Part shown: one piece after another, positions 18,798 through 26,717 of the stretch
Layout: each line of letters begins with the position of its first letter
Numbering within the stretch: the stretch's first letter is position 1
Assembly: GCF_030687835.1 (NCBI RefSeq)
Contig: NZ_CP117449.1
Coordinates: forward strand, 2,790,001 to 2,854,000
Length of the DNA stretch: 64,000 nucleotides
Reading direction: 5' to 3'
Origin: Pseudomonas hefeiensis
Lineage (GTDB): Bacteria > Pseudomonadota > Gammaproteobacteria > Pseudomonadales > Pseudomonadaceae
Position numbers and translations under genes: made by a program
The notes under the pieces: generated by a model
Told to the model about the DNA's origin: nothing
Seen by the model: the letters and a program-made list of their open reading frames with translations, nothing else
The model's database searches: none

Positions 18798-19808
18798 TCA
18801 GGTCATCAGGTAGGTGAGTTTTTGGGTCAGCCGCTCGATCGAGTCTTCCGTGAACAGTAACAATAGATCGAAACGAATATCGTGCCCTTCCAGGCTGTAG
18901 CTGATTTCCACCGCCAGGGTCTTTTTCCAGTGCTTGCGGTTGACTTGAATCAGCTCCTCGATGGCCGCGTGCTGGCCGAGAATCTGCGGATGCCCCTGAG
19001 AAAACACCACGTCGATCTGTTCGGCAATGCTACTCAGGCAAGCGCCGATCAGAACGCTGGAGAGGTCCAGCAGCATTTCCAGGTCCGAATAGTCGCTGCT
19101 TTGACGTTGCATCAGTTGCGCTATGTCGGCAATTTCCGACTCGTGAAATATCAGCAGGGCTTCGCCGGCAATCCCGCTGCCAATAAAGCCCTGGCAGATG
19201 GCGGTGAGTTGTTCAGAGCTACCGGCATCGTTCAGCGCCATGTGCAGCTCACCCACCTCAAGGATGTTTACGTTCGGTACCGGTAACTGCACAAACACAC
19301 CCAGCACCTTGGCGATCAGGGCGGCGGCCTGGCCGATGGCAACGTTGACCGTCTCGCGAAACGCATCGTGAAAACTGATGGCCGTGTTCGTTGCCGGACG
19401 ATTTTGCGGTGGCGTCTGGCCGGGTTTCGTCAGCAGGCCCAACTGGCTGAGCGTCTGGCGCAGCTCGTTTTCGTCGAAAGGTTTTTTCAGGAATGCCAAT
19501 GCGCCCAGCTCAAGCACGCGGCGTACCGCCTGTTCCTGCACGTCACCGGAGATCACGATGACTTGCGTCTTCAAGCCTTCGGCGCGCAAGGCGCTCAACA
19601 CCTGATAACCATCCATCTCCGGCATGGTCAGGTCCAGCAGCACCACCTGGCCCAGGCCCTGGCGTATGGCGTCCATGGCCTGGCGACCATTGCAGGCTTC
19701 GGTGACCGAGACTGGCCAGTCCGCCGGCAATGCACGGAGCACCTGTTTGCGTGCCATGTTGGAGTCGTCACACACCACGAGGGGGATCACTGACACTGGG
19801 ACGCCCAT
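18798..19808 (-). CDS. Response regulator with C-terminal CheC/CheX-like domain
   Basis: 336 residues. A receiver domain (1-125; acidic VCDDSN, phospho-acceptor Asp in VVLLDLTMPEMDGYQ, KKPFDE) is followed by a ~190-residue domain resembling CheC/CheX phosphatases (TNTAISFHDAFRETVNVAIGQAAALIAKVLG ... SDLEMLLDLSSVLIGACLSSIAEQ). Receiver-CheC proteins are thought to dephosphorylate or compete for partner receivers. Immediately followed by a diguanylate cyclase, so likely an input or timer for c-di-GMP signalling. The start has no clear Shine-Dalgarno; confidence in the exact N-terminus is moderate. Confidence 0.85.
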   Translation of the reverse strand: MGVPVSVIPLVVCDDSNMARKQVLRALPADWPVSVTEACNGRQAMDAIRQGLGQVVLLDLTMPEMDGYQVLSALRAEGLKTQVIVISGDVQEQAVRRVLELGALAFLKKPFDENELRQTLSQLGLLTKPGQTPPQNRPATNTAISFHDAFRETVNVAIGQAAALIAKVLGVFVQLPVPNVNILEVGELHMALNDAGSSEQLTAICQGFIGSGIAGEALLIFHESEIADIAQLMQRQSSDYSDLEMLLDLSSVLIGACLSSIAEQIDVVFSQGHPQILGQHAAIEELIQVNRKHWKKTLAVEISYSLEGHDIRFDLLLLFTEDSIERLTQKLTYLMT

Positions 19809-20244
19809 TCAAGTTGAACAGCGGGGGAGGTCATGCCTGTCACAAACCTGCGAAACTTCCCGTTAGCTAAAAAACTGGACCATTAAGTCAGGAGAGTCAA
19901 ATGCACTTCATCCGTTAGGCCCGGCGCTGCGGTGCATGGAAGGATGCGGATAAAATAATTATAAAAATTAACCGGTTTGCGAGCGGCGGTTCGCGAGCAG
20001 CGCTAAAACGCCATGAAAGTCTCCAGCCGTGGGATTTACATTTTTTCCCCGTCTCGCCCTGAATTATCGATTTTGATGCCTGTTTACGGGGAAATGGCTT
20101 TCACGGGCGATTCTATAAAATTAAGAAACCTAACGGTTTCCTTTCTTGGTTTTTTTGGCATACTCCATTTGCGAGTCGGCTTTAGTGTCTGCTCACAGGG
20201 TATTTAGTGCTGTTCAATAACAATAATCAGCAGGAACCTATGCC
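19809..20244. other. 436-bp AT-rich intergenic region upstream of calB
   Basis: No convincing gene. A 64-codon open frame at 20013-20207 lacks a ribosome site and family resemblance. The stretch 19940-20220 is markedly richer in A/T than its surroundings (runs such as ATAAAATAATTATAAAAATT), as expected for a regulated promoter. It holds an AACCGGTT palindrome near 19970 and the operator-like inverted repeat listed separately. Confidence 0.6.
20125..20140. promoter_or_regulatory. Inverted repeat GAAACC-TAAC-GGTTTC upstream of calB
   Basis: Six-base perfect arms with a four-base spacer, 105 bp before the calB start, in an AT-rich promoter region. Size and symmetry fit a TetR- or LysR-type operator. 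The TetR gene at the end of this same gene string is a candidate binder. A GG/GC pair 12 bases apart follows at 20157-20172, but the spacing is wrong for sigma-54. Confidence 0.35.
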
Positions 20245-21687
20245 ATGAACATTCCCGGTCACTCCGCCGCGCCCGTCGGCGCCGAACAACTCACTGTCAT
20301 GCTCGCCCGGATGAAGCAGGCCCACCTGGCCGACGGGCCGGCGAGCCTGGAACTGCGGCGCGACCGACTGGACCGGGCCATTGCTTTGCTGCTGGATAAC
20401 CGTGAAGCCATCGTCGCGGCGGTGTCGGCGGACTTCGGCAATCGTAGCCGCGAGCAGACGCTGCTTTCCGATATTGGCGGTTCGGTGGCAAGCCTCAAGC
20501 ATTGCCGTGAGCATCTGGCCGAGTGGATGCAAGCGCAATCGCATCCGTCTCCCTTCCCCGGCAGCGAGGCGCGGGTGGAGTACCAGCCGTTGGGTGTGGT
20601 GGGCGTGATCAGCCCCTGGAATTTTCCCATCGTACTGGCGTTCGGGCCGCTGGCGAGCATCTTCGCCGCCGGTAACCGGGCCATGCTCAAACCCTCGGAA
20701 CTGACCCCGCGCACCTCGGCATTGATGGGTGAATTGATCGCCCGATATTTTGACGAGAATGAACTCACCACGGTGCTGGGCGATGCCGAAGTCGGCGCGC
20801 TGTTCAGTGCGCAACCTTTCGACCACCTGATCTTTACCGGTGGTACGGCAGTGGCTCGGCACATCATGCGTGCAGCCTCGGACAATCTGGTGCCGGTGAC
20901 CCTGGAGCTGGGCGGCAAGTCGCCAGTGCTGGTGTCCCGTAGCGCCGATCTGGCGACGGTGGTACAGCGGGTCATGACCGTGAAGACCTTCAACGCCGGG
21001 CAAATCTGCCTGGCGCCGGACTATGTGCTGCTACCGGAAGAACGCCTGGAAGACTTCGTCGCCGAGGCGGTGCGCTTCGTCGGTGCCATGTATCCCTCGT
21101 TGCACAGCAACCCGGATTACACCTCCATCATCAACCCACGCAATTTCGACCGCCTGCAGGGCTATCTGGTCGATGCCCGCGCCAAAGGCGCCCGGCTGAT
21201 CGAGATCAACCCGGCGCAGGAAGACCTGAGCGATCGCCAGACGCGCAAGATCGCTCCGACGCTGGTGCTCGATGCCACCGAGCAGATGCAGGTGCTGCGC
21301 GAGGAGATCTTCGGTCCGCTGTTGCCGATCAAGACCTACCGCGATTTCGCCACGGCGATCGACTACGTCAACGGTCAGCCTCGACCTCTGGCCGCCTATT
21401 ACTTCGGCGAGGACGCCGCTGAACGCCAGCAGGTGCTTGAACGCACGACTTCGGGCGGTGTGGTGATCAATGATGTCATGAGTCATGTGCTGTTCGAGGC
21501 GCTGCCATTTGGCGGTGTCGGTCATTCCGGCATGGGGGCCTATCACGGTGTCTACGGTTTCCGTACGTTCAGCCATGCCAAGGCGGTGGTGGTGCAGAGC
21601 GCGGTCGGTGAGTCCAACCTGGCGATGCGCGCGCCCTACGGCGCAATGATCCACGGTCTGCTGGACCAATTGCTGACGGCCCACTGA
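20245..21687 (+). CDS. calB: Coniferyl aldehyde dehydrogenase
   Basis: 480 residues, aldehyde dehydrogenase superfamily. NAD-site residues in PWNFPIVLAFGPL, the general-base Glu in LELGGKSPV, and the catalytic Cys in FNAGQICLAPDYVL are present. Beyond superfamily motifs, the overall sequence (AVSADFGNRSREQTLL, YPSLHSNPDYTSIIN, PLLPIKTYRDF, MRAPYG) closely matches what I know of CalB from vanillin-pathway Pseudomonas. CalB oxidises coniferyl aldehyde to ferulate with NAD. The partner calA lies at 25856, which supports the assignment. First gene of calB-esterase-tetR. Confidence 0.85.
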   Translation: MNIPGHSAAPVGAEQLTVMLARMKQAHLADGPASLELRRDRLDRAIALLLDNREAIVAAVSADFGNRSREQTLLSDIGGSVASLKHCREHLAEWMQAQSHPSPFPGSEARVEYQPLGVVGVISPWNFPIVLAFGPLASIFAAGNRAMLKPSELTPRTSALMGELIARYFDENELTTVLGDAEVGALFSAQPFDHLIFTGGTAVARHIMRAASDNLVPVTLELGGKSPVLVSRSADLATVVQRVMTVKTFNAGQICLAPDYVLLPEERLEDFVAEAVRFVGAMYPSLHSNPDYTSIINPRNFDRLQGYLVDARAKGARLIEINPAQEDLSDRQTRKIAPTLVLDATEQMQVLREEIFGPLLPIKTYRDFATAIDYVNGQPRPLAAYYFGEDAAERQQVLERTTSGGVVINDVMSHVLFEALPFGGVGHSGMGAYHGVYGFRTFSHAKAVVVQSAVGESNLAMRAPYGAMIHGLLDQLLTAH

Positions 21688-21706
21688 GTCATTCAGGAGT
21701 TTGATC

Positions 21707-22678
21707 ATGAACGTGTTGTCGACTCTCAAGGCCAAGCTGCTGCGTGCCTTTGCCAAGCGCATGAAAGCCAAGTTCACCTACGACGCGGCGCAGTATCCGT
21801 TGCGCCTGTTCGAGGAGAAGCTCATCCCCACGGAGTGGGGCCCGGCCCGGGCCTTGTTCTATTGGCCCCATACGCCGTCCAGTGAACCTCTGCCTGTGTA
21901 TCTGAACCTGCATGGCGGCGGTTTTGTCGCCGGGGTGCCGGAGCATGACGACAGCTATTGCCGGCGGTTGGCCCACAACCTGGGTTGCCTGGTGGTCAAT
22001 CTGGATTATGTTCTGGCCCCCGAATATCCCTTTCCCGCAGGCTTGCGACAGAGCTTCGCGGTGCTGGAGTGGCTGGCCGAACAGGCCACGACCCTGGGCA
22101 TCGACCCACAACGCATCGCGGTCGGTGGGCACAGCGCGGGCGGCAACCTGGCGACTGGCGTGGCCAATCTCGCGCGGGAGCACCAACGGCTGCGGGTGGT
22201 GCATCAGGTCATCGACTATCCGGCCCTGGATTTAGCCGAGGATCCCGAGCTCAAGCTGTCGACCTGTGACAAACCCTTGCTCGGCCCGGGCCTGATGCGC
22301 TTCTTCAATCGCTGTTACCTGAGCGATCCGGCCCATGCCCGCGACCCTCTGGCATCGCCGTTGCTGGCAACGGTCGAGCAATTGCAGGGTATGCCCCCGA
22401 CAACGTTGATCACCGCCGAGCACGATATCCTGCGTGCTGAGGGTCAGGCCTACGCGCAGAAATTGCGCCAGGCCGGTGTCGTGGTGAACGAAAAAATGTT
22501 CACCGACTGCGACCACATGTTCACCCACCTGGGGCCTGATGCGACGGCGCAGGAGGCTTGGCAACTCATCGAGGATTCCCTGCGCGAGGCGTTTGCGAGG
22601 GCGGGCTGCGCTATGCGGGGCACCTCTGTGAAACCACTACCGGAACATGTGCACCATGCTGATCAACAGGCTCCGTAA
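21707..22678 (+). CDS. Alpha/beta-hydrolase esterase (hormone-sensitive-lipase family)
   Basis: 323 residues. Oxyanion motif HGGGFVAG, nucleophile elbow GHSAGGN, acid residue in TAEHDILR, and catalytic His in DCDHMF. No signal peptide, so cytosolic. ATG 21707 has AGGAG eight bases upstream; a TTG two codons earlier was rejected. It lies between calB and tetR, 19 bp after calB and overlapping tetR by one base (TAATG). I infer it hydrolyses an ester of a phenylpropanoid (coniferyl or hydroxycinnamoyl ester), supplying substrate to CalA/CalB. Function beyond esterase is context only. Confidence 0.82.
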   Translation: MNVLSTLKAKLLRAFAKRMKAKFTYDAAQYPLRLFEEKLIPTEWGPARALFYWPHTPSSEPLPVYLNLHGGGFVAGVPEHDDSYCRRLAHNLGCLVVNLDYVLAPEYPFPAGLRQSFAVLEWLAEQATTLGIDPQRIAVGGHSAGGNLATGVANLAREHQRLRVVHQVIDYPALDLAEDPELKLSTCDKPLLGPGLMRFFNRCYLSDPAHARDPLASPLLATVEQLQGMPPTTLITAEHDILRAEGQAYAQKLRQAGVVVNEKMFTDCDHMFTHLGPDATAQEAWQLIEDSLREAFARAGCAMRGTSVKPLPEHVHHADQQAP

Positions 22679-23337
22679 TGACTGAAACCACTGAGCAGCC
22701 CGTCAGGCGCGGTCGTCCGCCGATACGCAGCCGTCAGGAGCAGATGACCTCGCTGTTGGATGCGGCGGCGCAGGCGCTTGGCAGCGGCAATTTTGCCAAT
22801 GTCACCATGGATGCCATCGCCCGCGCCGCCGGGATCTCCAAGAAGACCCTGTACCTGCTGGTGGCGAGCAAGGAAGCATTGCTCTCGCAACTGGTGGCCA
22901 GGGACTTGTCTACCCTGGAACTGCTATTGGAAAGCGGCATCGACTGCGCCGAGGATCTGCTCAGCGAGTTGCGCATGTACCTGACGTTATGGGCGCGCCT
23001 GACCCTCTCGCCGTTAGCCCTGGGGCTCTACCTGATGGCTGCCCAGGGGCGCGAGACGGCGCCGGATATTGCCAGGATCTGGTATCAGGAAGGTGCCGAG
23101 CGTTGCCTGAGCCTGTTGCGCGGCTGGCTGGGCAAGGCGGCCGGCAAGGGATTGCTGGCAGACGACGATGTCGAGTCAGCGGTGGAGTTGATCGACGCAC
23201 TGTTGATCTCTCAGCCGCTCAAGCTGTTCACCCTGGGGGTGCAACAGAGCTGGTCCGACGAGCAGATCGAGCAGCGGGTCGAGGTGACCTTGGGCCTGTT
23301 CGGCCGCTGCTTTATCCATCGTGTGCCCAAGCCGTGA
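22678..23337 (+). CDS. TetR-family regulator
   Basis: 219 residues. Basic N-terminus (RRGRPPIRSRQEQ) precedes a TetR helix-turn-helix (FANVTMDAIARAAGISKKTLYLLVASKEALL) at ~residues 30-75 and an all-helical effector domain. It overlaps the esterase stop by one base, so it is co-translated with calB and the esterase and probably controls that promoter. The GAAACC/GGTTTC repeat before calB is a possible target. Effector unknown; an aromatic aldehyde or its CoA ester is a guess. Confidence 0.85.
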   Translation: MTETTEQPVRRGRPPIRSRQEQMTSLLDAAAQALGSGNFANVTMDAIARAAGISKKTLYLLVASKEALLSQLVARDLSTLELLLESGIDCAEDLLSELRMYLTLWARLTLSPLALGLYLMAAQGRETAPDIARIWYQEGAERCLSLLRGWLGKAAGKGLLADDDVESAVELIDALLISQPLKLFTLGVQQSWSDEQIEQRVEVTLGLFGRCFIHRVPKP

Positions 23338-23361
23338 GCGCTCACCGGGGCAGCTGCACGC

Positions 23362-23743
23362 TCCACAAGACTCCTGTGGGAGCAAAGCTTGCTCGCGATG
23401 ACTGAGGCACATTCAACATTGATGCGAGCGGAACCACCGCTATCGCGAGCAAGCTTTGCTCCCACAGAGGAGGTTTGGATGGCCGGGAAATCGAAAGCAA
23501 CATAAGCGTCCAAGACAGTTGCCCCCACTTTTCCCGGATCGCCACAAGATTCACATTCACCACAAGACCCCTGTGGGAGCAAATTTTGCTCGCGATAACT
23601 GAGGCACATTCAACATTGATGCGAGCGGAACCACCGCTATCGCGAGCAAGCTTTGCTCCCACAGAGGAGGTTTGGATGGCCGGGAAATCGAAAGCAACAT
23701 AAGCCATCCAAGACAATTGCCCCCGCACTTTTTCCCGGATCGG
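23362..23743. repeat. Tandem duplication (197-bp period) of a REP-pair element (BIME)
   Basis: The tetR/activator intergenic space (23338-23751) contains no gene. It holds two nearly identical ~182-bp units (23362-23543 and 23559-23743). Each has an outward-inverted pair of Pseudomonas REP arms: TGTGGGAGCAAAGCTTGCTCG-type at 23375-23399 and 23572-23596, and its reverse complement at 23442-23466 and 23639-23663. The whole unit, including the unique filler between and after the arms, is repeated, so this is a segmental tandem duplication and not merely two REP insertions. Small differences (AAAGC/AAATT; extra bases near 23712-23740) show some drift. Likely roles are transcription termination between convergent genes or gyrase/IHF binding. 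Confidence 0.9.
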
Positions 23744-23751
23744 CGATGCCG

Positions 23752-25578
23752 TTACTCGCCGGTCGAGCGCCGCGACAGACGATAGGACAACTGGGCACGG
23801 GTCAGGCCGAGACGGCGGGCCGCTTCAGAGACATTGCCTTTCACCTCGCCCAGGCAGTGGTCAATGATGGTGTCCTCGATCTCTTGCAATGACAGTCGGC
23901 TTGGATCCTTGCCGCCGAACAGTTCCAGAATCGCACCATTGCCGGTACTGGCTGCGGCGGTCGTTGTATGGGCCGATGGTGGATCGTTGGGGCTGGCAGC
24001 CAGTTGGCCACGGGTGCCGATGGAGAACATGGGCTGGGCCAGGCGCTCGCCGCTGGTAAACAAGTGCGCCAGGTCGATTGCCCCGCCATCCGGGGCGCTG
24101 ATCACGCCGCGCTCCACCAGGTTCTGCAACTCGCGGATATTGCCCGGAAAGTCATAGGCCAGCAGCGTATCGGCCGTACGCGGGGTGAAGCCGCTGATCT
24201 GCCGACCATGGCGCTGGGTGAAGCGATGCAGGAAGTGGGTCATCAACAATGGGATGTCTTCCTTGCGCTCGCGCAACGGCGGCAGGTGGATCGGGAACAC
24301 ATTCAGGCGAAAGAACAGATCCTCACGGAACTCGCCACGTTGCGCGGCGGCGCGAAGGTCGACGTTGGTCGCCGCAACCACCCGCACATCGACCTTCAAC
24401 GTGCGGCTGCCACCGACTCGCTCGACTTCGCCCTCCTGCAAGGCGCGCAGCAGCTTGCCCTGGGCCACCAGACTGAGGGTGGCGATCTCGTCGAGGAACA
24501 GGGTGCCGCCATCGGCGCGCTCGAAGCGTCCGGCGCGCGATTGAGTGGCACCGGTGTAGGCGCCGCGCTCGACGCCGAACAGCTCCGACTCCATCAGGTT
24601 TTCCGGGATGGCCGCACAGTTGATGGCGACGAAGGGTGCATCGTGACGCGGGCTGATACGGTGCAGCATTCGGGCGAACATTTCCTTGCCGACCCCGGAC
24701 TCGCCGGTGAACAGCACCGTCGCCTGGGTCGGCGCGACCCGTCGCAACATGTGGCAGGCGGCGTTGAAGGCTGAGGAAATCCCCACCATGTCGCTGTCTT
24801 GTGCGGGTGTCGGATCAACCAGCAAGCTTGCCGGCAGGGCGCCTTTATCGCTGCGACGGTGGGCCGTCATGCTGCGCCCGCCAGTGCTGACGAAAGGCTC
24901 GGCGTTGAGGTCGGCCAGGTCCGCTTCGGCGTCGTCCCATTCTTCCGCAGGTTTCCCAATCAGCCGGCAAATGCTGGAACCGGTGGAGCGGCATTCGACC
25001 TCGCGGTAGAGAATCAGCCGACCGACCATCGCCGATGTGTACCCGGTGGCATAGCCGGTCTGCATCCAGCAGGCCGGTTCGGTGCCGATGCCGTATTGGG
25101 CGATGTGCTCATCGTCCTCGCTGGAATGGTGCCAGAGGAATTCGCCGTAATAGGTGCCCAGGTTCATGTCGAATTCGAAATGCACCGGTTCGACCTTCAC
25201 CGCGCCTTCGATCGCATGAATGATCGGGCCGGCGGCAAACAGCGCGAGGATGTCGGCCTCGGGGAAGCGTTCCTTGATCAGGGCGGCGTCACGGGCGCCG
25301 CAATGGTAACCGGTGCGCAACATGATGCCTCGGGCGCGGGCCAGGCCCATGCTTTCAATCAGCTCTCGACGTAGCGCGCCGATGCCGCTGTTGTGGATCA
25401 GCAGCATGCGTGCGCCGTTCAACCAGATGCGCCCGTCGCCCGGGCTGAACATCAGGCATTCAGTCAGATCCTGCAGGGTAGGCGGTGCCCCTGGTGGCAA
25501 CTGCTCGCTGGCACCCCGCACGGGTTTGCTTGGCGTTGCGCGAGAGAGTTCGGCCAGGGAAATCAGCTTGTTCGCCAT
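23752..25578 (-). CDS. Sigma-54-dependent activator of the XylR/DmpR type (XylR_N-V4R-AAA-HTH)
   Basis: 608 residues. An N-terminal XylR_N sensor (~45-145) leads into a V4R domain (~150-225) with the cysteine pattern [21 protein letters not shown]. An AAA+ domain (~270-500) has Walker A GESGVGKE, the sigma-54-contact loop as GAYTGA (Phe to Tyr) and Walker [11 protein letters not shown] Fis-type helix-turn-helix sits at the C-terminus ([19 protein letters not shown]). Proteins of this layout bind an aromatic effector and switch on sigma-54 promoters. It is divergent from calA, whose promoter is a sigma-54 site. The likely effector is coniferyl alcohol or a related phenylpropanoid (inference). 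Start ATG 25578 with AAGGA six bases upstream. Confidence 0.92.
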   Translation of the reverse strand: MANKLISLAELSRATPSKPVRGASEQLPPGAPPTLQDLTECLMFSPGDGRIWLNGARMLLIHNSGIGALRRELIESMGLARARGIMLRTGYHCGARDAALIKERFPEADILALFAAGPIIHAIEGAVKVEPVHFEFDMNLGTYYGEFLWHHSSEDDEHIAQYGIGTEPACWMQTGYATGYTSAMVGRLILYREVECRSTGSSICRLIGKPAEEWDDAEADLADLNAEPFVSTGGRSMTAHRRSDKGALPASLLVDPTPAQDSDMVGISSAFNAACHMLRRVAPTQATVLFTGESGVGKEMFARMLHRISPRHDAPFVAINCAAIPENLMESELFGVERGAYTGATQSRAGRFERADGGTLFLDEIATLSLVAQGKLLRALQEGEVERVGGSRTLKVDVRVVAATNVDLRAAAQRGEFREDLFFRLNVFPIHLPPLRERKEDIPLLMTHFLHRFTQRHGRQISGFTPRTADTLLAYDFPGNIRELQNLVERGVISAPDGGAIDLAHLFTSGERLAQPMFSIGTRGQLAASPNDPPSAHTTTAAASTGNGAILELFGGKDPSRLSLQEIEDTIIDHCLGEVKGNVSEAARRLGLTRAQLSYRLSRRSTGE

Positions 25579-25617
25579 CACAAATCCTTAATCAGGGTAA
25601 TCATAATCCGCATAGTG

Positions 25618-25633
25618 CAGCATGAAATTGCTG
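25618..25633. promoter_or_regulatory. Candidate upstream activator site for the sigma-54 activator
   Basis: CAGCA-TGAAAT-TGCTG is an inverted repeat ~110-125 bp upstream of the -24 element, a normal distance for enhancer binding by a XylR-like hexamer. It lies in the 277-bp divergent region close to the activator's own start, so it could also mediate autoregulation. Confidence 0.35.
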
Positions 25634-25741
25634 AAATCATCACTTTTTTCAACCGCGTTAGCCCCCCCGCCTGAAGCTCATATCCCCGTGTTTTCGCTGG
25701 ATGCCGCGTGCTTGAGCGGTTGCCGTGTGATTGTCCGGAGA

Positions 25742-25757
25742 TGGCATATCGCTTGCT
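25742..25757 (+). promoter_or_regulatory. Sigma-54 (-24/-12) promoter of the calA operon
   Basis: TGGCATATCGCTTGCT matches the consensus TGGCAC-N5-TTGCW with the diagnostic GG (25743-25744) and GC (25755-25756) exactly ten bases apart. The predicted transcript start is near 25768, leaving a leader of about 88 bases before calA. A divergent sigma-54 activator gene starts 165 bp upstream, so the pairing is strongly supported. Confidence 0.8.
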
Positions 25758-25855
25758 ACAACTAGTTACCGAGATTAACTAATTCGGCAATAACAATATG
25801 GCTTGGCTGTCGCCGCCTGAGAGCAGGCAGTACAAGCAAGAATCGGGAAGCCCGT

Positions 25856-26623
25856 ATGAAGTTGACCAACAAGAGGATAGTCGTGACCGGGGTCTCCTCG
25901 GGCATCGGCGCCGAAACCGCGCGGACCCTGCGTGCTCACGGTGCCACCGTCATCGGCATGGATCGGAATGAGCCCAACCTGAGCCTGGACGATTTCATCC
26001 AGGCTGATCTCAGCCACCCGGATGCCATCGATGCGGCTGTGCAGCAGTTGCCGCCGGCGCTCGACGGCTTGTGCAACATCGCAGGCGTCCCCGGTACTGC
26101 CGATCCGCAACTGGTTGCCCAGGTCAATTACCTGGGGGTGCGCCATCTCTGTGGGGTGGTGCTGCCGCGCATCGTTGCGGGGGGCAGCATCGTCAACGTC
26201 GCTTCGATTCTTGGCGCGCAATGGCCGCAGCGCCTGGACCTGCACAAGGCCCTGGCCGGTACGCAAGGCTTTGCCCATGGCCAGGCCTGGCTGGCTGAAC
26301 ACCCGGTGCCCCAGCAGAGCTGCTACCAGTATTTCAAAGAGGCCTTGATCGTCTGGAATTACCAGCAGGCCCAACCCTGGTTCTTGCAGACCTCTGTGCG
26401 GATGAACTGCGTGGCGCCAGGCCCGGTGTTCACACCCATCCTCGGTGACTTCGTCAGCATGCTCGGTCAAGAGCGCGTCGAGGCTGACGCTCATCGTATG
26501 AAACGCCCGGCCTACGCCGACGAAGTGGCGGCGGCCATTGCCTTTCTGTGTGCCGACGAATCGCGCTGGATCAATGGCGTCAACCTGCCGGTCGATGGCG
26601 GCCTGGCATCCACCTACATCTGA
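25856..26623 (+). CDS. calA: Coniferyl alcohol dehydrogenase (SDR family)
   Basis: 255 residues. NAD site TGVSSGIGAET, structural CNIAGVPGTADPQL, catalytic Ser in NVASILGA and YQYFK (YxxxK). The near-full-length resemblance to CalA of eugenol/coniferyl-alcohol-using Pseudomonas (for example RMNCVAPGPVFTPIL, AYADEVAAAIAFLC, GVNLPVDGGLASTYI) and the presence of calB in the same locus support the name. It oxidises coniferyl alcohol to coniferyl aldehyde. First gene after the sigma-54 promoter and apparently co-transcribed with four envelope genes. No eugenol hydroxylase (ehyAB) is present in the window. Confidence 0.87.
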   Translation: MKLTNKRIVVTGVSSGIGAETARTLRAHGATVIGMDRNEPNLSLDDFIQADLSHPDAIDAAVQQLPPALDGLCNIAGVPGTADPQLVAQVNYLGVRHLCGVVLPRIVAGGSIVNVASILGAQWPQRLDLHKALAGTQGFAHGQAWLAEHPVPQQSCYQYFKEALIVWNYQQAQPWFLQTSVRMNCVAPGPVFTPILGDFVSMLGQERVEADAHRMKRPAYADEVAAAIAFLCADESRWINGVNLPVDGGLASTYI

Positions 26624-26717
26624 ACGAGGAGCCTTGGGTGAGTTACCGCCGGTCGTCTCCGGGCGAACGGCCAGTTCATAAAACATGCTTCCAACAACAA
26701 GAACAATGAGGAACATC

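Noticed and set aside
20157..20172. Possible sigma-54 promoter before calB (TTGGCA...TTTGCG)
   Set aside because: The GG and GC dinucleotides are 12 bases apart; sigma-54 requires 10. The calA site has the correct spacing.
20013..20207. 64-codon frame in the AT-rich region before calB
   Set aside because: No ribosome site and overlaps promoter-like sequence; unlikely to be a gene.
23211..23728. Overlapping open frames across the REP duplication
   Set aside because: They repeat the translated REP sequence and have no start signals or family; the DNA is better explained as repeats.
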